Part shown: positions 56,370 through 64,000 of the stretch, piece by piece | Position numbering within the stretch: the stretch's first letter is position 1 | How the letters are laid out: the number at the start of each line of letters is the position of its first letter | Source: Mesoterricola sediminis | Lineage (GTDB): Bacteria; Acidobacteriota; Holophagae; Holophagales; Holophagaceae | Direction: 5' to 3' | DNA length: 64,000 nt | NCBI RefSeq assembly: GCF_030295425.1 | Contig: NZ_AP027081.1 | Location: 4,199,001 to 4,263,000, forward strand | Translations under genes and position numbers: made by a program | Notes under the pieces: model-generated | Told to the model about the DNA's origin: nothing | What the model saw: the letters and a program-made list of their open reading frames with translations, nothing else | Databases searched by the model: none

Positions 56370-57588
56370 AGCGCAGGGCGTCGATGACGTCCAGCTTCGC
56401 CGCTTTCAGCGCGGGCAGGAAGCCCGCAATGATGCCCACCACGCCGGAGAATCCGAGGCCCAGGGCCACGGCCCAGGGCTCGGCCACGGCTGGCAGCACC
56501 GCGAAGTATTTGAGGATCCAGATGATGAGGTAGGCCAGGCCGACGCCGATCAGGCCGCCGAGGATGGACAGGACCACGGCCTCGGTGAGGAACTGCATCA
56601 GCACGCTGTGGCGGGTGGCCCCCAGGGCCCGGCGCACGCCGATCTCCCGGGTGCGCTCGGTGACGCTGACCAGCATGATGTTGGAGATGCCGATGCCGCC
56701 CACGATGAGGGAGATGCTGGCGGCCATGGCCAGGAAGGTGGTGAGGACGCTGGCCTGCTGGTCCTGCATCTTCACCCAGTCGTCCTGCTTGCGGATCATG
56801 AAGGGGTTCTCGTCCTTGGGGGTCAGGCGCAGCCGCTGCCGGAGCAGGGCCGTGATCTCCATCTCCGCGAGGTCGGCCTTGCCCTCCTGGGCGCTGACCA
56901 TGATGTTCTGGATGCGGTCCACGCCGATGATCTTCCGCATGACCGTCTTGTAGGGGGCGACGATGACGTCGTCCTGGTCGCCCATCATGCCGGCGCCCTT
57001 GGATTCCAGGACGCCCACCACCTCGAAGGGCAGGGCCGCGATGCGGATGGTCTTGCCGACGGGGTCCTCCCCGTCGGGGAAGAGCTCGTCCCGGACCGTG
57101 GTCCCCAGCACGCAGACCTTGGCCTGGCCCTTGACCTCCTGCTCCGTGAAGAAGCGCCCGCTGAGCACCTCCCAGCCGCGGATCTGGAGGAACTGCACGC
57201 CGGAACCCTGGATGGTGGTGACCGCGTTGTTGTTCTGGTAGATGCAGGCGCGGTTGGCGCGCACCTGGGGCGTCGCAGCCACCACGCTCGAGTTGGAGAG
57301 CTCCCGCTCGATGAGGGCCGCGTCGTCCTCCAGGAGGATGGGGACCGACCCCATGCCCATGGGGCCCATGCGGGAATTGGATCCGCCGCCGCCGTTGAAG
57401 ATGGTCAGCATGTTCGAGCCCATGTTCTGGATGATCTCGATGGAGGCCTTCTTGGAGCCCTGGCCGATGCCGATCATGGCGATGACGGCGCCCACGCCGA
57501 TGATGATCCCCAGCATGGTGAGGAAGGCCCGGGTCTTGTTCCGGACGATGGAGGAGAAGGCCAGCTTGATGAAGTCGAGGATGTTCAT
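56362..57588 (-). CDS. MacB-like ABC transporter permease
   Basis: A 408-residue permease with an FtsX/MacB layout: NKTRAFLTMLGIIIGVGAVI (TM1, ~18-38), a MacB_PCD domain (including a GGGGSNSRMGPMGMGS loop), and three C-terminal helices with GIGISNIMLVSVTERTREIG. It ends IDALRYE, like the permease at 4730-6022, and is a paralogue of it. No nucleotide-binding domain is attached or adjacent. It works with the fusion protein 24 bp upstream. Confidence 0.92.
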   Translation of the reverse strand: MNILDFIKLAFSSIVRNKTRAFLTMLGIIIGVGAVIAMIGIGQGSKKASIEIIQNMGSNMLTIFNGGGGSNSRMGPMGMGSVPILLEDDAALIERELSNSSVVAATPQVRANRACIYQNNNAVTTIQGSGVQFLQIRGWEVLSGRFFTEQEVKGQAKVCVLGTTVRDELFPDGEDPVGKTIRIAALPFEVVGVLESKGAGMMGDQDDVIVAPYKTVMRKIIGVDRIQNIMVSAQEGKADLAEMEITALLRQRLRLTPKDENPFMIRKQDDWVKMQDQQASVLTTFLAMAASISLIVGGIGISNIMLVSVTERTREIGVRRALGATRHSVLMQFLTEAVVLSILGGLIGVGLAYLIIWILKYFAVLPAVAEPWAVALGLGFSGVVGIIAGFLPALKAAKLDVIDALRYE

Positions 57589-57612
57589 GGGCGGATCTCC
57601 CGGATGCGCGCC

Positions 57613-59145
57613 CTAGCGGCGCGGCCCGCCGGGGCCTCCGAGGGGCGAGGCCGCGGGCATCGCCGCCTTCTTCAGGTCCTCGACGCCCAGGAGGATGCTC
57701 ATGCCCTCCGTGATCCCGTCGCCGCTGATCTCGGTGAACATGCCGTCGCTGGCGCCCACCTTGACGGGGATGGCCTTGGGCTTGCCGTTCTCGAGGATCC
57801 AGATGCGGTCCTCGCGGCGGGCCACCATGCCCTTGCCGCCGCCCTGGCGGTTGCCCGGGGCCGCGGCCGGGCGGTTGCCCTGCGCGCCGGCCTGGCCAGG
57901 GGCGCCCTGGGCCGGGCGCGGGCCCTGGGCCGGCGTGTCCTTGAGGAAGGCGTTGGGGTTGAAGCGCAGGGCGGAACTGGGCACCCGGAGCACGTCCTGG
58001 CGCTCCATGGTGACGATGGCGCAGTTGGCCGTCATGCCGGGGAAGAGGGCCAGGTCGCCCCGGTAGATGAGGCTGCCGGGCACGATGTAGCGGGCCGTGC
58101 CGGCCTCCAGGTCCGTGGCGGGGGAACCCGTCAGGCCGGTCTTGGGACCGCCGAGGCGCTCCATGCGGGGCCCGGCCTGGGGCCCACCGGCGTGGGGCCC
58201 GCCGCGGTGGGCGCCGGGGCCTTCACCGGGCTTGCCGGCGGGGGCCTCGCCCCGCTTCCAGGGGCGGTCGCCGTGCCGGCCTTCGCCCCCCTTGGCCTCG
58301 CCGCCCTTGCCTTCGGCGGGAGCGCTGCCGGCCACCCGGGGCTCGTTGGTGACTTCCATGACCACGTTGTAGGTGACCACGTTCTGGTTGATGACCGGGT
58401 TCAGCTGGACCTGGCTCACGACCCCCCGGAACTGCTTCTCGGGGTAGGAATCCACAGTGAAGAAGGCCCGCTGGCCCACCTGGACCTGGCCGATGTCGGC
58501 CTCGTCGATGGCCGCCTGGACCTTCATCTTGGACAGATCGGCGGCGATGTTGAACATGTTGGGGGTGGAGTAGCTGGCGGCCACCGTCTGGCCCACGTCC
58601 ACCAGGCGCGCGACCACCACGCCGTCCACGGGGGCCCGGAGGGTGCAGTAGTCCAGGTTCAGCTTGGCCCGGTCCAGGTTCGCCTTGGCCGAATCCACGG
58701 CCGCCTTGGCGGTCTTCAGGGCCAGGTCCTTGGCGTCCAGGTCCGCGTCGGAGATGAGCTTCTGCTCCCACAGGCGCTTGTTCCGCTTGTAGTCGCTGTC
58801 GGCGTTGAAGAGGCTGGCCTTGGCCCGCTCCAGCGTCGCCTTGGCGTCGTTGACGGCGGCGATCCAGGGGGTCTCGTCGATCTTGCCGATGACCTGCCCC
58901 TTCTTCACGAGGCTGTTGAAGTCGGCCATGAGGTTGGTGACCAGGCCGGACACCTGGGTGCCCACCGGCACCTGGATGAGGGCGTTGAGGGTGCCCGTGG
59001 CGCTGATGCGCGCGGTGATGTTGCCCCGGTCCACTTTCCCGGTGCGCCACTTCACCTCATCCTTGTCGCCCCGCATCAGGAGGGCGGCCCCGCCGCCCAC
59101 CGCGACGATGGCCACGCCGACGCCAATCCAAGCCTTACGATTCAT
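57613..59145 (-). CDS. MacA-like membrane fusion protein with Gly/Pro-rich insert
   Basis: A 510-residue periplasmic adaptor, longer than usual (~380-400). It has an N-terminal anchor (GVGVAIVAVGGGAALLM), a split lipoyl domain (ISATGTLNALIQVPVGTQVS; APVDGVVVARLVDVGQTVAA), an alpha hairpin and barrel domain. Two low-complexity, Gly/Pro/Arg-rich inserts (~280-330 and ~405-435) account for the extra length. It is the first gene of the operon; a palindrome-rich leader precedes it. Confidence 0.92.
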   Translation of the reverse strand: MNRKAWIGVGVAIVAVGGGAALLMRGDKDEVKWRTGKVDRGNITARISATGTLNALIQVPVGTQVSGLVTNLMADFNSLVKKGQVIGKIDETPWIAAVNDAKATLERAKASLFNADSDYKRNKRLWEQKLISDADLDAKDLALKTAKAAVDSAKANLDRAKLNLDYCTLRAPVDGVVVARLVDVGQTVAASYSTPNMFNIAADLSKMKVQAAIDEADIGQVQVGQRAFFTVDSYPEKQFRGVVSQVQLNPVINQNVVTYNVVMEVTNEPRVAGSAPAEGKGGEAKGGEGRHGDRPWKRGEAPAGKPGEGPGAHRGGPHAGGPQAGPRMERLGGPKTGLTGSPATDLEAGTARYIVPGSLIYRGDLALFPGMTANCAIVTMERQDVLRVPSSALRFNPNAFLKDTPAQGPRPAQGAPGQAGAQGNRPAAAPGNRQGGGKGMVARREDRIWILENGKPKAIPVKVGASDGMFTEISGDGITEGMSILLGVEDLKKAAMPAASPLGGPGGPRR

Positions 59146-59181
59146 GACTACCTCGCCACCAAGGGTTCAGACATCTCTACC

Positions 59182-59224
59182 TTGCCATGTGAGGCAACAA
59201 TTGGCAAAAAGGTTGAGACGTCTC
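59182..59224 (-). promoter_or_regulatory. Palindromes upstream of the MacA-MacB-MFS operon
   Basis: TTGCC-N6-GGCAA (59182-59197), another TTGGCAA (59201-59207) and the perfect 10-bp palindrome GAGACGTCTC (59215-59224) lie 37-79 nt upstream of the operon start. They are candidate operators for a TetR- or MarR-type regulator; no promoter boxes are certain. Confidence 0.35.
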
Positions 59225-59244
59225 CGGATTTTGTGCAAACGATC

Positions 59245-59278
59245 GCAGGCCCCCGGTGCCTTGGCGCCGGGGGCCTGC
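59245..59278 (-). terminator. Hairpin downstream of nuoN
   Basis: GCAGGCCCCCGGTGCC (59245-59260) and GGCGCCGGGGGCCTGC (59263-59278) form a 16-bp stem with one G-T mismatch, 12 nt past the nuoN stop codon. It is a likely terminator for the nuo operon, although the following sequence has no long U-run. Confidence 0.6.
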
Positions 59279-59290
59279 GGACGGGGTCGA

Positions 59291-60778
59291 TCAACGAACG
59301 ATATGGAAGGCGTCTTCGACCACCCGCTTGGCAAACCCCTTGTAGAGGGTGCCGGGGAAGAGCCCCATCACCACCACGAGGAAACCGCACACCAGGAGGG
59401 CGGCACCGGCCAGGGGCGCCCGGAACCCGGGACGCTCGGCATCCTCGCGCTCGGCCTTCTCGCTGCGCTTGTCCAGGAAGAGGGCCACCGGGAGCCGCAG
59501 GTAGTAGTACACCGACACGAGGCTCGCCAGCACGCCGGCCACCGCCATGCCCACGTGGCCCTGGAGGATCAATTCCTTGAAGATCATGTACTTGCCATAG
59601 AAGCCCGCCAGGGGCGGAATACCGGCCAGGCTGAACATGCAGAGGGTGGCCAGCACGGCCAGGTCGGGCCGCTTCCAGCCCAGGCCCTTCACGTCATCGA
59701 AGGTGGTTCGGTCGCCCACCAGTCCGAAGCAGCTGAGGAGGCCGAAGGCGCCCATGTTCATGGCCAGGTAGGCGGCCAGGTAGAAGATGATGCCCGTGTA
59801 GGCCTCGGCGGTGCCGGCCACCACGCCCAGCAGGAGGTAGCCCGCGTGGCTGATGCTGGAGTAGGCCAGCATGCGCTTGATGTTCTCCTGGGCCAGGGCG
59901 GCCAGGTTGCCCAGCACCAGGGTCAGGATGGCGACCACGGCCACGGCGCTCTGGATGCGCAGGGCGCCCGGGGCGGGCACGCCGGCGCCCAGCACCCGCA
60001 GGAGGGCCAGGACGGCCGCGGCCTTGGTGGCCACGGACATGAAGGCGGTGATGGGATGGGGCGCGGCCTCGTAGACGTCGGGGGTCCACTGGTGGAAGGG
60101 CACGGCGCTGATCTTGAAGAGGAACCCGCCCAGCACGAGGGCGGTCCCCACCAGCACCAGGGGGTCGGGGCGGGCCGCGCCGATGAACTGGCCGATGGTG
60201 GACAGCTCCATGGAGCCGGTGACGCCGTAGAGGAGCACCGAACCCATGAGGAAGCAGGACGCCGCCACGGCGCCGGTGAGGAAGTACTTCATGCCGCCCT
60301 CGAAGGCCTGGGGGCGGGTGCGGACGGTGGCCGTGAGCGCATAGAGGGGGATGCTCAGGAGCTCCAGGCCGAGGAAGAGGAGGATCAGGTTGGAGCTGCT
60401 GGCGAAGAGGACCATGCCGGTCGCCGAGAAGAGCAGCAGGGAGAGCGTCTCGCCCTTCACCCAGCCCTCCTGGTGGAGGTGGTCCCACAGCTGGAGCACC
60501 GCCAGGGCGGCCGCGACGTAGGTGAAGATACAGGCGAACTGGCCCAGGCGGTCCATCTGGAGGGGGCCGTAGGTCGGCTGGGCGCCCGAGGCCCAGAGGC
60601 GGGCGACGTACAGGAACCCGCCAGCGAGGCTGAAGAGGGCCATCAGGAACATGGCGCCCCGGACCCACTTCACCGTCGCCTGGTCCTTGTCCAGGGCGGC
60701 CAGCGGCAGGAGGCAGGCCCCCAGGGCCGGGATGAGGAGGGGCAGGATGGCGGAGAATTCGCCCGCGGAGAGGTACAT
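59291..60778 (-). CDS. nuoN: NADH-quinone oxidoreductase subunit N
   Basis: Antiporter-like membrane subunit of complex I; 495 residues, ~14 helices. Signatures: EGGMKYFLTGAVAASCFLMG (TM7 region), SAVPFHQWTPDVYEAAPHPI and NIKRMLAYSSISHAGYLLLG. Proton-channel Lys and Glu positions are retained. The start ATG 60778 lies in a TGATG with the nuoM stop (GAGGTGA just upstream). It is the last gene of the nuoLMN cluster. Confidence 0.95.
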   Translation of the reverse strand: MYLSAGEFSAILPLLIPALGACLLPLAALDKDQATVKWVRGAMFLMALFSLAGGFLYVARLWASGAQPTYGPLQMDRLGQFACIFTYVAAALAVLQLWDHLHQEGWVKGETLSLLLFSATGMVLFASSSNLILLFLGLELLSIPLYALTATVRTRPQAFEGGMKYFLTGAVAASCFLMGSVLLYGVTGSMELSTIGQFIGAARPDPLVLVGTALVLGGFLFKISAVPFHQWTPDVYEAAPHPITAFMSVATKAAAVLALLRVLGAGVPAPGALRIQSAVAVVAILTLVLGNLAALAQENIKRMLAYSSISHAGYLLLGVVAGTAEAYTGIIFYLAAYLAMNMGAFGLLSCFGLVGDRTTFDDVKGLGWKRPDLAVLATLCMFSLAGIPPLAGFYGKYMIFKELILQGHVGMAVAGVLASLVSVYYYLRLPVALFLDKRSEKAEREDAERPGFRAPLAGAALLVCGFLVVVMGLFPGTLYKGFAKRVVEDAFHIVR

Positions 60779-62331
60779 CACTTCACCTCGGCATCAAACA
60801 CGGGGGTCCGGGCCGCGGGGGCCTGGGCCTGGACGAGGGCCCGCGACACCTGCGTCTCGGAATGGCCCAGGAAGGTCTGCGGGTGGATGCCCATCCAGAA
60901 GATGAGGACCACCAGCGGCAGCATGACGGCGATCTCGCGGGGGGTGAGGTCCGCGTGGAGGTGATGCGTCCCGCTCTCGGGGTCGGGATTCTCGGGGCCC
61001 CAGAAGACGCGCTTGACCATCCAGAGCATGTAGGCCGCGCTCAGGAGGACGCCCAGGGTGGCGAAGCAGGCCGTGGCGCGGCCCCAGCCGAAGCCGGAGA
61101 GCCAGGTCCCGTTCAGGATCAGGAACTCGCCCGTGAACCCGTTGGTGAGGGGCAGGCCGATGCTGCTGAGGGTCACGATCAGGAAGAAGGCCGTGAACAC
61201 GGGCATCCTCAGGGCCACGCCGCCGAAGTCGGCGATGCGGCGGGTGTGGGCCCGGTCGTAGATCATGCCGACCAGGAGGAAGAGGGCGCCGGTGGAGATG
61301 CCGTGGTTCAGCATCTGGAGCATCGCGCCCTGGGTGCCCACCACGGTGAAGGAGGCGATGCCCAGCATCACGAAGCCCATGTGGCTCACGGAGGAGTAGG
61401 CCACGAGCTTCTTGATGTCGGTCTGCATCATGGCCACCAGGGCGCCGTAGATGATGGCGACCGTGGAGAGGGCGGCGAGGGTGCCGGCGTAGTGCACGGC
61501 GGACCCGGGGAAGATGGGGATGGCGAAGCGCAGGAACCCGTAGGAGCCCAGCTTCAGCAGCACGCCGGCGAGGATGACCGAGCCCGCGGTGGGGGCCTCG
61601 GTGTGGGCGTCGGGGAGCCAGGTGTGCAGGGGGAAGAGGGGGACCTTGACCGCGAAGGCCAGGGCGAAGGTCAGGAAGAGCAGGTTCTGGGCCTTCACGG
61701 GCATGCGGGCCGCGGCCTGGGCCATGACCTCGGGGGAGAAGCTCCCGGCGTGGCCGGCCGTATACAGGAGCGCGACCAGCCAGAGGAGGGAGCCCGCCAG
61801 GGTGAAGAGCATGAACTTGGTGGCGGCGTACTTGCGCTCGGCCCCGCCCCAGACGCCGATGAGGAAGTACATCGGCAGCAGCATGGCCTCCCAGAACAGG
61901 TAGAAGAGGAGCAGGTCCTGGGCCACCAGGGCCCCCAGCATGCCGGATTCCAGCATGAGGAAGAGGGCGAAGGCGGATCCGGCGCGGCTGGTGAGGCTGT
62001 TCCAGGTCCCCAGCATGGTCAGGGGCACGAGGAACACTGTCAGGATCACGAGCCAGAAGTTCAGGCCGTCCAGGGAGAGGTGGTATTCCACGGGCACGCC
62101 CACGGCGGTGAACCAGTAGCTCCGCTCCACGAAGAGCGCGCCGGCGGCGCCGGGCTGCATCCGGAAGAGGTGGGCGGCCGCGATGGCCAGGAGGCCCGTC
62201 GCGCCCAGGATGGCCAGGAGCTTGGCCAGCGGCGCCTGCCGCTCCGGGAACAGCAGGAGGACCGCCCCCAGGATGAACGGGGCGAACACGAGGAAGGTGA
62301 GGAGGTGTGAATTGAGCCAGGGCGTGATCAC
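60778..62331 (-). CDS. nuoM: NADH-quinone oxidoreductase subunit M
   Basis: Antiporter-like proton-pumping subunit; 517 residues, ~14 helices. It has LDGLNFWLVILTVFLVPLTM, FWEAMLLPMYFLIGVWGG (conserved Glu), VKVPLFPLHTWLPDAHTEAP (Lys, His) and DIKKLVAYSSVSHMGFVMLG. The start is a GTG with AGGA upstream, 9 bp after the nuoL stop. It is coupled to nuoN. Confidence 0.96.
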   Translation of the reverse strand: MITPWLNSHLLTFLVFAPFILGAVLLLFPERQAPLAKLLAILGATGLLAIAAAHLFRMQPGAAGALFVERSYWFTAVGVPVEYHLSLDGLNFWLVILTVFLVPLTMLGTWNSLTSRAGSAFALFLMLESGMLGALVAQDLLLFYLFWEAMLLPMYFLIGVWGGAERKYAATKFMLFTLAGSLLWLVALLYTAGHAGSFSPEVMAQAAARMPVKAQNLLFLTFALAFAVKVPLFPLHTWLPDAHTEAPTAGSVILAGVLLKLGSYGFLRFAIPIFPGSAVHYAGTLAALSTVAIIYGALVAMMQTDIKKLVAYSSVSHMGFVMLGIASFTVVGTQGAMLQMLNHGISTGALFLLVGMIYDRAHTRRIADFGGVALRMPVFTAFFLIVTLSSIGLPLTNGFTGEFLILNGTWLSGFGWGRATACFATLGVLLSAAYMLWMVKRVFWGPENPDPESGTHHLHADLTPREIAVMLPLVVLIFWMGIHPQTFLGHSETQVSRALVQAQAPAARTPVFDAEVK

Positions 62332-62340
62332 GTGGGCGTC

Positions 62341-64000
62341 CTACTTCAAGAAGATCCAGAGCAGGAGCACGGTCCCGAAGGCCATGCCCAGCGCGTAGTT
62401 GCGGACCCGGCCCGTCTGGGTGCGGGCGGTGAAGTCGCCGGCGATGCGGGTGACGGCGCCGGGCAGGTTGACCCCGACGCCGTCGATGAGGATGACGTCG
62501 AAGAACTTCCAGGCCAGGTTGGCCATCCAGCGCGTCGGGGCCAGGATGAAGGCCTCGACGCCCTCGTCCACGAAGTACTTGTTGGCCAGCACCTTGTAGA
62601 GGAAGGGGTGCCGGCCCTCGAAGGCCTCCTCGGCGGCGGTGCCCTTGCGGTAGATGGACCAGCCCAGGAAGCCGCTGGCGAGGGCCACGGCGGTGCTGAT
62701 CCCCATCAGGCCCCAGGCCAGGGCGTGGGAGCCGTGCTCCACGGCCTCCCCGGCCTCGGCCATGCCGAAGGTGACGGAGGGCTCGAGCCAGTGCTCGATG
62801 GCGAAGGTGCCGCCCCAGATCCGGGGGATGCCCAGCAGGCCCGCGGCCAGGGCCCCCACGGCCAGGAGGGCCAGGGGGAGGGTCATGGTCCAGGGGCTCT
62901 CGTGGGCGTGGTCGTAGGCGTGGTGGTCCCGGGGCTCGCCCCAGAAGGCCAGGCCCATGAGCCGCCACATGTAGAAGGCGGTGCAGGCGGCGCCGGCGAG
63001 GCCCACGGCCCAGAGGGCCGGGCTCTTCAGGTAGGCGAGGTAGAGGATCTCGTCCTTGCTGAAGAAGCCGGAGGTGCCGGGGAAGCCCATGATGCAGAGG
63101 GTGGCGATCGCCATCGTCCAGAAGGTCACGGGCATCTTGGCCTTGAGGCCGCCCATCCGGAACAGGTCCTGCTGGTGATGGAGGCCGTGGATGACGCTGC
63201 CGGCGCCAAGGAAGAGGAGGGCCTTGAACCAGGCGTGGGTGAACACGTGGAGGAAGCCGGCCGCGAAGCCCGCGGCGCCCAGGCCCAGGAACATGTAGCC
63301 CAGCTGGGAGACGGTGGAGTAGGCCAGGACCTTCTTGATGTCCCGCTGGAAGAGGCCCATGGTGGCCGCGAAGAGGGCGGTGGCCCCGCCCGTCCAGGCG
63401 ATGACCGTCAGGGTCGTGGGCGTCAGCACGAAGACGGGCGCCAGGCGGCAGATGAGGTAGATGCCCGAGGTGACCATGGTGGCGGCGTGGATGAGGGCGC
63501 TGACCGGGGTCGGGCCCGCCATGGCGTCGGGAAGCCAGAGGTACAGGGGGATCTGGGCGCTCTTGCCGGTGGCGCCCAGGAACATCATCAGGGTGGCGAA
63601 GGTGAGCAGGCCGAAGGTGGCCTCCTGGGGCAGGTGGCCCGCCTTGCCGAGGATCTCGGAGACGGTCAGGGTCCCGAAGGCGCCGAAGAGGGCCATCATG
63701 CCCATCGTCATGCCCAGGTCGCCCACGCGGTTGAAGAGGAAGGCCTTGAGGCCCGCCGCCGGCGCGTAGTCCGTCTCGATGTAGTAGCCGATGAGCAGGT
63801 AGGAGCAGAGGCCCACGCCCTCCCAGCCCACGAAGAGCAGGGGCAGGCTGGAGCCCAGCACCAGGGTGAGCATGAAGAAGACGAAGAGGTTCAGGTAGCA
63901 GAAGTACCGGGCATAGCCCTCCTCCTCCCACATGTAGCCGACGGAGTAGAGGTGGATGAGGGCGCCGATGCCGCTGACCACCAGGGCCATGACCGTGGAG
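62341..64000 (-). CDS. nuoL: NADH-quinone oxidoreductase subunit L (5' end outside window)
   Basis: Largest antiporter-like complex I subunit, with the lateral helix. About 553 codons are visible and the frame runs off the edge at 64000: the first ~95 residues are missing (it enters at STVMALVVSGIGALIHLYSV, a mid-protein site). Features: FVGWEGVGLCSYLLIGYYIE, ALIHAATMVTSGIYLICRLA, DIKKVLAYSTVSQLGYMFLG, and the C-terminal lateral-helix segment after ~residue 400. nuoK, expected upstream, is not in the window. Confidence 0.96.
   Translation of the reverse strand, partial: STVMALVVSGIGALIHLYSVGYMWEEEGYARYFCYLNLFVFFMLTLVLGSSLPLLFVGWEGVGLCSYLLIGYYIETDYAPAAGLKAFLFNRVGDLGMTMGMMALFGAFGTLTVSEILGKAGHLPQEATFGLLTFATLMMFLGATGKSAQIPLYLWLPDAMAGPTPVSALIHAATMVTSGIYLICRLAPVFVLTPTTLTVIAWTGGATALFAATMGLFQRDIKKVLAYSTVSQLGYMFLGLGAAGFAAGFLHVFTHAWFKALLFLGAGSVIHGLHHQQDLFRMGGLKAKMPVTFWTMAIATLCIMGFPGTSGFFSKDEILYLAYLKSPALWAVGLAGAACTAFYMWRLMGLAFWGEPRDHHAYDHAHESPWTMTLPLALLAVGALAAGLLGIPRIWGGTFAIEHWLEPSVTFGMAEAGEAVEHGSHALAWGLMGISTAVALASGFLGWSIYRKGTAAEEAFEGRHPFLYKVLANKYFVDEGVEAFILAPTRWMANLAWKFFDVILIDGVGVNLPGAVTRIAGDFTARTQTGRVRNYALGMAFGTVLLLWIFLK

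Overview
This is a very GC-rich bacterial window (about 70% G+C by eye) with tightly packed genes and high GC at third codon positions. I infer an Acidobacteriota genome, most likely class Holophagae (Geothrix/Holophaga/Mesoterricola-like). The reasons are the codon bias, a c-type-haem chemoreceptor of the kind common in metal reducers, complex I genes split into several loci, and MacA/MacB-type exporters whose permeases lack their own ATPases. This is inference; no rRNA or other decisive marker lies in the window.

Layout. 1-4.7 kb: 5' part of aspS, a metallo-beta-lactamase-fold hydrolase and a marR gene with a visible promoter/operator, an AT-rich gap holding repeat copy 1, then hisS head-to-head with a cell-wall amidase. 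4.7-9.9 kb: two MacB-like permeases plus a membrane fusion protein, and an MFS exporter. 9.9-12.6 kb: nuoABCD. 12.7-18.5 kb: SPOR protein, HAD nucleotidase, XRE regulator, LPP20-like protein, DegT aminotransferase, folD. 18.7-24.7 kb: rimP-nusA-infB, then a pilin-like protein and a membrane protein. 24.7-25.5 kb: repeat copy 2. 25.5-35.9 kb: haem MCP, hflX, PilZ/receiver protein, DUF3187 outer-membrane protein, PAS-GAF protein, lipoamide dehydrogenase, acyltransferase, cyclophilin, prepilin peptidase. 35.9-36.5 kb: repeat copy 3. 36.5-48.7 kb: cysteine synthase, alaS, purH, an orphan short nuoG, a sigma-54 activator, and prmA-murI-YiiX-like. 48.7-50.1 kb: a small mobile island with a GxxExxY remnant inside inverted repeats and an IS5-family element. 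50.1-59.2 kb: rsgA-efp, Ser/Thr kinase, methylmalonyl-CoA epimerase, tpx, DUF2752, and an MFS/MacB/MacA operon. 59.3-64 kb: nuoN-nuoM-nuoL (nuoL runs off the edge).

How the genes work together. Most of the window is housekeeping: tRNA charging (aspS, hisS, alaS), translation (rimP, infB, efp, rsgA, hflX, prmA), transcription (nusA), respiration (nuo), one-carbon and purine metabolism (folD, purH) and envelope (amidase, murI, SPOR). Sensory and signalling genes (haem MCP, PilZ, PAS-GAF, kinase, sigma-54 activator) are interspersed. Type IV pilus-type functions are represented by a pilin-like protein and the prepilin peptidase.

The most unusual DNA is a family of three foldback repeats. The fullest copy has two 251-bp inverted arms around a coding-like core; the second is a deletion derivative of that form and the third is a minimal palindrome. 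Other points worth checking: an EF-P with an EfpL/YeiP-like loop, an RsgA without its zinc finger, a lipoprotein-like ORF running antisense through a whole regulator gene, and a recurrent TANNNT box 6-7 nt upstream of start codons that suggests leaderless transcripts.
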